A DNA stretch of 13,747 nt from an uncultured Gemmatimonadales bacterium. Its GTDB lineage: Bacteria > Gemmatimonadota > Gemmatimonadetes > Longimicrobiales > Gaopeijiaceae. Position numbers and translations under genes: made by a program. Below, in pieces: positions 7,923 to 13,747 of the stretch. The stretch is taken from assembly GCA_937983085.1 (NCBI GenBank), contig CALJKZ010000320.1, positions 1 through 13,747 on the forward strand, given 5' to 3'. Every line of letters begins with the position of its first letter. Positions within the stretch are counted from its first letter, which is position 1. Under the pieces are notes generated by a model that searched no databases, was not told the origin of the DNA, and was given only the letters and a program-made list of their open reading frames with translations.

Positions 7923-8371
7923 CGCCCACGCGGCACATCGGCGTCCAGGTGGCCATCGAGCCCCGCGACGTGATCGCCGCCGAACTCGAAGCCCTCGTCC
8001 GGCACGCCGTGGCCCACACCCTGGATCACGAAGGCGTGGGCGATGCCGAGATCTCCGTGACCTTGCTCGACGACGACGCCATCCGGGCCATGAATCGGGA
8101 GTATCTGTCCAAGGATCGGCCCACCGACGTCATCGCCTTCTCGCTGGGGGGCGAGGGTGAGGTCCTGGGCGACGTCTACATCGGGGCCGATCAGGCCCGC
8201 CGTCAGGCGGAGCAGGAAGGCGTGGGGTTCGTTCAGGAGGTGGTGCGCCTGGCCATTCACGGAACGCTCCACGTCCTCGGGTACGACCATCCCGAAGCCG
8301 GAGACAGGGAGGGGACTCCCATGTACCGTCTGCAGGAGCGTCTCGTGGGGGAGGTCATGGGGGCCCGGTGA
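7919..8371 (+). CDS. ybeY: Endoribonuclease / rRNA maturation factor YbeY
   Basis: A 150-residue UPF0054 metalloprotein needed for 16S rRNA 3'-end maturation and 70S ribosome quality control. The zinc motif HGTLHVLGYDH (114-124) supplies His114, His118 and His124. Upstream, RPTDVIAFSL (67-76) and LGDVYIGAD (83-91) are the other conserved blocks. Length is typical (E. coli 155). The GTG at 7919 overlaps the HD gene's TGA by 4 nt. The preceding GGCGGA is a poor SD, so translation probably relies on reinitiation. The PhoH / HD / YbeY order is conserved in many bacteria and supports all three calls. It is followed by a 113-nt gap holding an inverted repeat, so the operon may end here. Confidence 0.95.
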   Translation: MTPTRHIGVQVAIEPRDVIAAELEALVRHAVAHTLDHEGVGDAEISVTLLDDDAIRAMNREYLSKDRPTDVIAFSLGGEGEVLGDVYIGADQARRQAEQEGVGFVQEVVRLAIHGTLHVLGYDHPEAGDREGTPMYRLQERLVGEVMGAR

Positions 8372-8413
8372 CGCTTGCCATGAACCCGCGGGTCCGGGAT
8401 CTTCCGGGGCTTC

Positions 8414-8456
8414 GCGCGCCATGACCCCCTGAGTTCTCAGTGGTTTCGGGGCGCGC
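8414..8456 (+). repeat. Nested inverted repeat in the ybeY-mgtE gap
   Basis: GCGCGCC (8414-8420) is the reverse complement of GGCGCGC (8450-8456). Between them lies a tight hairpin CTGAG-tt-CTCAG (8429-8440), with a C run (8425-8429) that could pair with the G run at 8448-8451. A short TTT follows at 8461-8463, after a perfect 12-bp palindrome GGGCGCGCGCCC (8449-8460). This could be a terminator or attenuator between the ribosome operon and mgtE, but the T-tract is too short for a classic intrinsic terminator. The rest of the 113-nt gap shows no clear promoter. Confidence 0.4.
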
Positions 8457-8484
8457 GCCCTTTCCGTCCGCCCCGTCGGCATCC

Positions 8485-9837
8485 ATGACCACGTCGCCTG
8501 AAGAGAAGGAGACCATCCAGGAGCGCATCGAAGCGCTCGTCGAGGGTGGCGACTTCAGTGAGGCGGGGCAGCTGGTCGCCGATCTTCCTCCGTCGGACGT
8601 CGCCGACATCATCGAGAGCCTCGACGACGACGGTCGGGTTTCGCTGGTGTCCGTCCTGCCGCCCGAGCTCGCGTCGGAGACGCTGGCAGAGATGGAGCAG
8701 GGCGAGAACCGCAGCGAGCTTCTCGCCGCCCTGACGCCCGAGAAGGGTGCGGAGCTCATCGTCGAGCTCGCCGACGACGAGCCGGCGGACCTCATGGGCG
8801 AGCTCGAGCTCGCCGCGCAGCAGACGATCCTAGAGGCGCTACTCGGCAGTCCCGCCGAGGACCTCATCGATCTCCTCCGTTACGACGAGGAGACCGCCGG
8901 CGGCCGGATGACCACCGACCTGGTGGCCGTCCGTGCGACGCTCAACGCCCGGCAGGCCCTGGAGCAGGTCCGCTTCCAGGGGAGGGAGGTGGAGGACTTC
9001 TACACGGTCTTCGTCGTCGACGCGCGGCGCAGGCTCATCGGCACCCTGCGGCTGGACGATCTCGTCGTAGCCGACCCCGACAGCCCCATTGCGTCGTTCG
9101 TGGAGGAGCCGGTCTCCACGGTGGGTCCGGAGGAGGACCAGGAGGAGGTCGGCCGCCTCATGGGTCGCTACAACCTGGCGGCCATCCCCGTGGTGTCCCC
9201 TGACGGCATTCTCCTCGGGCGCATCACCTTCGACGACGTCATCGACGTCATCGAGGCCGAGCAGACCGAAGACATCCTTCGCCTGGCCGGCGTCACCGAC
9301 GACGAGGAGCTTCGCCACAATTGGACGGCGTCGGTGAAGACGCGACTCCCTTGGCTCGCTCTCAACCTCCTGACGGCCGCGGCGGCAGCGTCGGTGATCC
9401 TGATCTACGAAGAGGTCATCGACCAGGTCATCACCTTGGCGTTCCTGGCGCCCATCATCGCCGCCATGGGGGGTAGCTCGGGCACCCAGTCCCTGGCCAT
9501 CACCATCCGGCGTCTGGCGGTGGAGGGTCGAGGCGCCGCCCGGGGATTCGTGGTGAAGGAGATCCTCATCGGGCTCGTCATCGGAGGGGTTCTCGGCGTC
9601 GGCATCGCCATTCTCGCCATCGTCGTGGACGGCGATCCCATGCTCGGACTGGTGGTGATGTTGGCCATGTGGGGGAACCAGATCGTGGCCGGTTTCGCAG
9701 GCGCTTTCGTGCCGGCAACTCTCGACCGTCTGGGGGTAGACCCGTCGGTAGCGTCCTCGGTCTTCGTCCACACCCTCACCGATCTGTGCGGATTCTTCCT
9801 CCTCCTCGGACTCGCCTCGAAGCTCCTCCTCGGCTGA
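8485..9837 (+). CDS. mgtE: MgtE-family magnesium channel
   Basis: A Mg2+ channel of the inner membrane, gated by intracellular Mg2+. From the ATG at 8485 it has 450 residues, the normal family length. Parts in order: N-terminal MgtE_N superhelical domain (about 10-130), two CBS domains (about 141-262), a plug helix, and a membrane domain (about 285-450) with five hydrophobic segments. PIIAAMGGSSGTQS (323-336) is the family signature. WGNQIVAGFAGAFVP (396-410) lines the pore, and Asp433 in HTLTD corresponds to the pore aspartate of the Thermus enzyme by position (inferred). A GTG at 8440 would add 15 residues, but neither start has an SD; the ATG fits the family better. The 113-nt leader is too short for a full M-box riboswitch, and I see none. 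The next gene follows after 43 nt. Confidence 0.95.
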   Translation: MTTSPEEKETIQERIEALVEGGDFSEAGQLVADLPPSDVADIIESLDDDGRVSLVSVLPPELASETLAEMEQGENRSELLAALTPEKGAELIVELADDEPADLMGELELAAQQTILEALLGSPAEDLIDLLRYDEETAGGRMTTDLVAVRATLNARQALEQVRFQGREVEDFYTVFVVDARRRLIGTLRLDDLVVADPDSPIASFVEEPVSTVGPEEDQEEVGRLMGRYNLAAIPVVSPDGILLGRITFDDVIDVIEAEQTEDILRLAGVTDDEELRHNWTASVKTRLPWLALNLLTAAAAASVILIYEEVIDQVITLAFLAPIIAAMGGSSGTQSLAITIRRLAVEGRGAARGFVVKEILIGLVIGGVLGVGIAILAIVVDGDPMLGLVVMLAMWGNQIVAGFAGAFVPATLDRLGVDPSVASSVFVHTLTDLCGFFLLLGLASKLLLG

Positions 9838-9880
9838 AGACACCAGCCGCGGGTGCCGGTGCGTCCACCGCGAGGCACCG

Positions 9881-11542
9881 GTGAAGCGACTCGGGCGCAC
9901 CCTGTCGGTCTTCTGGCGTCTGAGCCCGTTCGTCTTCGCATTCCTGCGCGACCGACGACGCTTCATCCTCTTCGGGCGAGCCGCCAGTCGCTCCCAGGCG
10001 CATCACCAGAAGCGAGCAGAGCTGCTCAGCGCTCGCCTGGCGAGCCTCGGGCCCACCTTCGTGAAGATCGCCCAGCTCCTGAGCGCCCGCGCCGACATCC
10101 TGCCCGAGCCCTACCTCAGCGAGATCGGCAAACTCCAGGATCGGGTGCCCCCGGATCCCTCCGACGAGATCCGGCGGGTCATCGAAAGTGAGTTGGGCGC
10201 ACCGGTCTCCGAGCTCTTCGAGGCGTTCCAGGATCAGCCCATGGCCGCAGCCAGTCTGGGGCAGGTCCACCGGGCGCAGGTCGACGGCCAGGAGGTGGCG
10301 GTCAAGGTGCTCCGGCCCGGTGTGGAGGCGGTGGTGGCCCTCGACCTGGACATCTCCTTCCGCCTTCTCTTCTGGATCAACGTCGCCTTCCCCAACCACC
10401 ACGTTCGGGCCCTCACCAACGTGGTGCGCGAGTTCTCGGTGCGGGTGAAGGACGAGATGGACTTCGAGGCCGAGGCCGACAACATCACCCGCTTCCAGGC
10501 GGTATTCGCAGGCGACCGGAAGGTCCGGGCTCCCGGCGTGGTGCACCGCTTCACCCGCCGCCGGGTCCTGGTCATGGAGTACTGCCGGGGCACGAAGATC
10601 GACGCGCTCCACGGCCTCTTCGAGTCCGGCCGACTCGCCGTCCGGCAGGGCATGGAGACACGCCCCACGGGCTACCGGCGGATGCTCATGGTGGACGGCT
10701 TCATGCACGCGGACCCGCATCCCGGAAACCTGCTGGTCCAGGATGACGGCACGCTCATCGTCCTGGATTGGGGCGCGGCCATCGAGGTGCCGAAGTGGAC
10801 GCGCGAATCGATCCTCGGCACTGCCCTGGCCCTGGGCAGGGAAGACATCGACGGCGTCATCAACGAGATGTACCGGATGGGCATGATCAGCCCCGAGGGC
10901 TCCCGAGGGGAGATCCGTGAGGCAGCAACGGAGATTCTGCGGATCGTGGAGCGGGCGAAGACCACGAACCGCCAGATGATCGTCCAGGACGTCATCGCCG
11001 AGTTGTACGACACCTTCTACACCTGGCCGCTGGTGCTGCCTCAGGAGCTGGTCTACTTCCTTCGCACGTCCGCCCTCATCGAAGGACTGGCCTTCCATTA
11101 CGACAGTCGCTTCGACGGTCTGGAGTTCATCCGGGGCGTCGTGATGGACAACAAGGCCGAGCTCGTCCGGACCACGGGCCAGCAGCCTACGCAGATCGCC
11201 CGAAGCTTCGTCGAGGAGTCCCAGCAGGTGGTGCGTTCGGTCCGGGATCTGGTGAGCCGCGCCGAGCGCGAGGAGTTCCGCGTTCGCGTCCACCCCCGGG
11301 ACATCCAGTCCCAGGAGCGCTTCCTCCACCTTCAGGCTCGTCGTCTCCTCCTGAGCATCTTCGCTTCCGTCACGGCCGTCATCTCCTCCATCCTCTTCAT
11401 CGCCCTCCGGAATTGGTGGCTCCTGGGTGCCGGACTTCTGGTCTCGCTGGTGATGTTCATCGTCGTGCTCTTCATCCCGACCCATCTTCTGGAGAACCCG
11501 TTGCGCCATGCCCGGAGCATCCGGCCGGCACGACGGCCGTGA
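9881..11542 (+). CDS. ABC1/AarF/UbiB-family atypical kinase-like membrane protein
   Basis: A 553-residue member of the UbiB/ABC1/COQ8 atypical kinase family. Family members are ATPases linked to isoprenoid-quinone or lipid metabolism at membranes. The alanine-rich loop is AAASLGQVH (122-130). The VAVK lysine is Lys142, DFEAEADN (194-201) gives the conserved acidic helix, and HADPHPGN (276-283) is the catalytic-loop equivalent. The metal-binding Asp296 lies in DWG where most kinases have DFG. The family's KxGQ motif appears as KIAQ (62-65), an Ala for Gly change. Two C-terminal hydrophobic segments (about 489-508 and 512-532) are the usual UbiB membrane anchor, with a basic tail. GTG start with GAGG 5 nt upstream. 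No ubiquinone genes are nearby, so the substrate and exact role are not known. Family call is firm. Confidence 0.9.
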   Translation: MKRLGRTLSVFWRLSPFVFAFLRDRRRFILFGRAASRSQAHHQKRAELLSARLASLGPTFVKIAQLLSARADILPEPYLSEIGKLQDRVPPDPSDEIRRVIESELGAPVSELFEAFQDQPMAAASLGQVHRAQVDGQEVAVKVLRPGVEAVVALDLDISFRLLFWINVAFPNHHVRALTNVVREFSVRVKDEMDFEAEADNITRFQAVFAGDRKVRAPGVVHRFTRRRVLVMEYCRGTKIDALHGLFESGRLAVRQGMETRPTGYRRMLMVDGFMHADPHPGNLLVQDDGTLIVLDWGAAIEVPKWTRESILGTALALGREDIDGVINEMYRMGMISPEGSRGEIREAATEILRIVERAKTTNRQMIVQDVIAELYDTFYTWPLVLPQELVYFLRTSALIEGLAFHYDSRFDGLEFIRGVVMDNKAELVRTTGQQPTQIARSFVEESQQVVRSVRDLVSRAEREEFRVRVHPRDIQSQERFLHLQARRLLLSIFASVTAVISSILFIALRNWWLLGAGLLVSLVMFIVVLFIPTHLLENPLRHARSIRPARRP

Positions 11543-11585
11543 ACGACGCCATCCCTCGGACCCGCGCAGGCGAACACCGCCACCG

Positions 11586-12647
11586 ATGACGCCCATCGAG
11601 CCCCTCGACCCGAAGACCGCCGAGCTTCTCGAGCGATTCCGCGACGGGAAGATCCCGGCCCTCGCCCGGGCCATCTCCGTGGTGGAAGGCGAGCGACCGG
11701 GGTTCCAGTCGCTCCTCCACACCGTCATGGCCGCTGGCCCCCAGGCGAAGCGCGTGGGCTTCACCGGGCCGCCGGGGGCGGGGAAGTCGAGTCTGGTGGC
11801 GGCGGCAGCCACGTCGTACCGCCAGCGGGAGGAGCGGGTCGGGGTCGTCGCCGTGGACCCGACGTCGCCCTACTCGGGGGGTGCCCTCCTCGGCGACCGC
11901 ATCCGGATGAACGACATCGCCATGGATCCCGGCATCTTCATCCGGTCCATGGCCACCCGCGGCTCCCTGGGGGGCCTGGCCACCACCACCAAGGAGGTGG
12001 TGGATCTTCTCGACGGCTTCGGGTTTCCGCGGGTCCTCATCGAGACCGTGGGCGTGGGCCAGACCGAGCTGGAGATCACGGCGGCTGCCGACACGGTGGT
12101 GGTCATCCTGGTTCCCGAGTCGGGTGACGCTATCCAGGCCATGAAGGCCGGCCTCATGGAGATCGCCGACATCTTCGTGGTGAACAAGGCCGATCGGCCG
12201 GGCTCGGCCCGCCTCGTGAAGGAGCTCCGTCAGGCGCTGCACCTGCGAGCGGGGAGCGCCCTCAAGGACATCCCGGCGCACCACGGCGTGGACCTGGGCC
12301 AGGCCATGAAGAAGGAGCGGACCACCGACGCGCCGGCTCCCGAGCCCGAGGGATGGTCGGTGCCCGTCCTCACCACCAACGCCCTCACCAACGAGGGTGT
12401 CGACACGCTCCTGGAAACCATCGACGAGCATCGGACATGGCTGGACGAGAGCGGCCAGCTGGAAGTGCGACGGAGGGACCGGGCCGAAGGGCGGGTCCGC
12501 GACGTGGTGAACCGGGAGCTCATGCGGATCGCGTGGAAGCGCGACGAGATCGGCGACATGCTGACCCGGGGCGTGGAGGAGATCGCTGCAGGTGAGGAGA
12601 CGCCGTACTCGGTGTCGCGGGGCATCGTCGAGGCGCTGCTGAAGTGA
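11586..12647 (+). CDS. meaB: MeaB/ArgK-type G3E GTPase, B12 acyl-CoA mutase chaperone
   Basis: A 353-residue cytosolic P-loop GTPase that gates delivery of adenosylcobalamin to acyl-CoA mutases and guards them against inactivation. Walker A is GPPGAGKS (61-68). The MeaB hallmark VDPTSPYSGGALLGDRIRM is at 90-108. The switch motif ETVGVGQTE is at 153-161, and the guanine-specificity motif NKAD is at 200-203. A C-terminal helical part (about 290-353) is the dimerisation arm. I chose the ATG at 11586: the upstream ATG at 11508 would overlap the kinase gene and add 26 Arg/Pro-rich residues unlike the family. The gene lies 154 nt upstream of the mutase large subunit on the same strand, its expected partner. 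Because that mutase looks isobutyryl-CoA-type, this GTPase may serve that enzyme and not methylmalonyl-CoA mutase. Old ArgK 'arginine transport kinase' labels for the family are misleading. Confidence 0.93.
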   Translation: MTPIEPLDPKTAELLERFRDGKIPALARAISVVEGERPGFQSLLHTVMAAGPQAKRVGFTGPPGAGKSSLVAAAATSYRQREERVGVVAVDPTSPYSGGALLGDRIRMNDIAMDPGIFIRSMATRGSLGGLATTTKEVVDLLDGFGFPRVLIETVGVGQTELEITAAADTVVVILVPESGDAIQAMKAGLMEIADIFVVNKADRPGSARLVKELRQALHLRAGSALKDIPAHHGVDLGQAMKKERTTDAPAPEPEGWSVPVLTTNALTNEGVDTLLETIDEHRTWLDESGQLEVRRRDRAEGRVRDVVNRELMRIAWKRDEIGDMLTRGVEEIAAGEETPYSVSRGIVEALLK

Positions 12648-12679
12648 TGGGGGGCGCTGCTGCGCCGCTGGAGACCGGA

Positions 12680-12704
12680 TCGGCCGGTGGCGGAGGCCGG
12701 CCGA
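12680..12704 (+). repeat. Inverted repeat in the meaB-mutase gap
   Basis: TCGGCCGG (12680-12687) and CCGGCCGA (12697-12704) form a perfect 8-bp stem around a 9-nt loop, 33 nt after the meaB stop. No T-run follows, so it is not a textbook intrinsic terminator. It could still pause or separate transcription between the two genes, or be chance in GC-rich DNA. Confidence 0.45.
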
Positions 12705-12747
12705 CCGTCGATGCCGCGAAACCCTCCGCCAGCGGCGTGTTCGTGAG

Positions 12748-12796
12748 TATCTTTCAGGGCTGCGATCCGCCGGACGGTCGCGGCTCACCGAGGAGG
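12748..12796 (+). promoter_or_regulatory. Candidate -10 element and strong SD for the acyl-CoA mutase
   Basis: TATCTT (12748-12753) matches four of six -10 positions, but there is no convincing -35 at the expected distance, so the promoter is tentative. AGGAGG (12791-12796) is a perfect Shine-Dalgarno 5 nt before the ATG at 12802, the strongest ribosome site in the window, and it fixes the mutase start. Confidence 0.45.
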
Positions 12797-12801
12797 ACGC
12801 G

Positions 12802-13747
12802 ATGTCGACGATAGAACGAGAGCTCGAGAGCCGATCGGAGTTGGAGCGGACGCTGAGGGAGCGGGAGCGCGAGCTTGCCGACCTCAAGGCCCGCCTCGCC
12901 GAGTGGGAGGAGACCTTCGAGTCGACGCCCCAGCGCGACGCCCTCTTCACCACCATCTCCGGCCGCGAGGTGAAGCCGCTCTATACCGAGCTGGATCGCA
13001 CCGACGCGTCCGACGAGGACGACCTCGGCATGCCGGGGTCCTTCCCCTTCACGCGGGGCCCGTACGCCACCATGTACCGGACCCGCCTCTGGACCATGCG
13101 GCAGTTCGCCGGCTTCGCCACCGCCGAGGAGACGAACGAGCGCTACAAGTACCTCCTCGACCACGGGCAGACCGGGCTCAGCGTCGCCTTCGACTTCCCG
13201 ACCCTCATGGGATACGACTCGGACCACCCCCGGTCCCTTGGTGAGGTCGGCGTATGCGGCGTGGCCATCTCGTCATTGGCCGACATGGAGCAGCTCTTCG
13301 ACGAGATCCCGTTGGATCAGGTCTCGGTCTCCATGACCATCAACGGCCCGGCCATCATCCTCTTTTGCTTCTACGTCGCCGCCGCGGAGAAGCAGGGGGT
13401 CGACGTATCCAGGCTCCGAGGCACGGTCCAGAACGACATCCTCAAGGAATACCAGGCCCAGCACGCGTGGGTCTTTCCGCCGGAGCCGGCGCTGCGGTGC
13501 ATCGTCGACATGTTCGAGTGGTGCAGCGAACACACCCCCAAGTACAACCCCATCTCCATATCCGGCTACCACATCCGCGAGGCGGGTGCGACGGCTGCCG
13601 AGGAGTTGGCCTTCACCCTGCGCAACGGCTTCGAGTACGTGGAGCGGGGCATCGCCCGCGGGCTCGACGTCGACGCCTTCGCGCCGAGGCTGTCGTTCTT
13701 CTTCGACGTCCACAACGACTTCTTCGAGGAGATCGCGAAGCTCCGCG
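12802..13747 (+). CDS. Coenzyme-B12-dependent acyl-CoA mutase large subunit (isobutyryl-CoA-mutase-like), truncated at the window end
   Basis: The frame from ATG 12802 stays open to the last base (315 complete codons) and continues outside; a full subunit is about 520-560 residues. It is the substrate-binding TIM-barrel subunit of the methylmalonyl-CoA mutase superfamily, which moves a carbonyl-CoA group by radical chemistry. Recognisable blocks are FPFTRGPYATMYRTRLWTM (81-99), RQFAGF (100-105), GLSVAFDFPTLMGYDSD (125-141), QNDILKEY (210-217), SISGYHIREAGAT (252-264) and APRLSFFFD (294-302). His257 is the conserved active-site His. Counting against Propionibacterium MutB, Tyr89 is replaced by Phe102 and Arg207 by Gln220, the pair known for isobutyryl-CoA mutase. 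Residues 1-38 are a highly charged helix-forming extension with a coiled-coil look. No B12-binding domain is visible; it is expected on a separate small subunit downstream. The gene follows meaB, its likely chaperone. Confidence 0.9.
   Translation, partial: MSTIERELESRSELERTLRERERELADLKARLAEWEETFESTPQRDALFTTISGREVKPLYTELDRTDASDEDDLGMPGSFPFTRGPYATMYRTRLWTMRQFAGFATAEETNERYKYLLDHGQTGLSVAFDFPTLMGYDSDHPRSLGEVGVCGVAISSLADMEQLFDEIPLDQVSVSMTINGPAIILFCFYVAAAEKQGVDVSRLRGTVQNDILKEYQAQHAWVFPPEPALRCIVDMFEWCSEHTPKYNPISISGYHIREAGATAAEELAFTLRNGFEYVERGIARGLDVDAFAPRLSFFFDVHNDFFEEIAKLR

Noticed and set aside
8440..8484. GTG start for mgtE at 8440
   Set aside because: It lies inside the hairpin, has no SD and adds 15 residues of non-family sequence; ATG 8485 is preferred, though not proven.
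8372..8484. M-box (ykoK) magnesium riboswitch before mgtE
   Set aside because: The leader is shorter than the M-box and I could not find its conserved segments.
11508..11585. Upstream ATG for meaB
   Set aside because: It would overlap the kinase gene and add 26 Arg/Pro-rich residues not found in the family; ATG 11586 gives a normal MeaB.
9776..11812. 678-residue minus-strand ORF
   Set aside because: It is wholly antisense to mgtE, the UbiB-like gene and meaB, which carry clear motifs; its length reflects codon bias.
11472..12956. 494-residue minus-strand ORF over meaB and the mutase start
   Set aside because: Antisense shadow with no recognisable motif; meaB and the mutase on the plus strand are certain.
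1..13747. Mobile elements, CRISPR arrays, tRNA/rRNA genes, prophage or defence systems
   Set aside because: No transposase, integrase, regularly spaced repeats, cloverleaf or defence-type domain was seen; nearly all DNA is taken up by core genes.

Overview
The window is a GC-rich stretch (about two thirds G+C by eye) packed with genes in bacterial style. Starts are ATG, GTG or TTG, gene ends touch or overlap, and long antisense ORFs are codon-bias shadows. A TonB-dependent outer-membrane receptor points to a Gram-negative-type envelope. Together with a PhoH / 7TM-HD phosphodiesterase / YbeY operon and a B12 acyl-CoA mutase, this would fit Gemmatimonadota or a similar high-GC phylum. That taxonomic guess is an inference of moderate strength; no rRNA or marker comparison is possible here.

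Layout. (1) 1-1035, plus strand: the 3' part of a reading frame that encodes the C-terminal barrel of a TonB-dependent receptor, but whose first ~65 visible residues look like N-methylhydantoinase B (HyuB). This unexpected in-frame chimera may be a real gene fusion or an assembly join. (2) 1032-2114, minus strand: rlmN, converging on the receptor so tightly that the two stop codons share one CTAG. (3) 2115-2192: a short divergent gap with a plausible sigma-70-like promoter for the rightward genes. (4) 2193-8371: a compact rightward run of a VanZ-like membrane protein, aspS, a PhoH/YbeZ ATPase, a PgpH-type c-di-AMP phosphodiesterase and ybeY. Gaps are 1 and 18 nt, followed by two 4-nt GTGA overlaps. 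(5) 8485-11542: an MgtE Mg2+ channel and an ABC1/UbiB atypical kinase. (6) 11586 to the window end: a MeaB-type G-protein chaperone and the large subunit of a coenzyme-B12 acyl-CoA mutase, which runs off the right edge.

How the genes fit together. The central operon is a translation and RNA-maturation unit: aspartyl-tRNA synthesis (aspS), 16S rRNA 3'-end maturation and ribosome quality control (ybeY with PhoH/YbeZ), and c-di-AMP turnover (the HD protein). rlmN, which modifies 23S rRNA and tRNA, lies divergently beside it. The right end is a B12 radical-enzyme module in which the GTPase would load and protect the neighbouring mutase. The mutase carries Phe102 and Gln220 where methylmalonyl-CoA mutase has Tyr and Arg. 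That pair is typical of isobutyryl-CoA mutase, so the usual 'methylmalonyl-CoA mutase' label is probably wrong.

Most of the window is ordinary core genome. The points that deserve follow-up are the HyuB/TonB chimera, the mutase specificity residues with its added N-terminal helix, and the variant kinase motifs in the UbiB-like protein. I found no tRNA, rRNA, CRISPR array, insertion sequence or obvious phage or defence genes.
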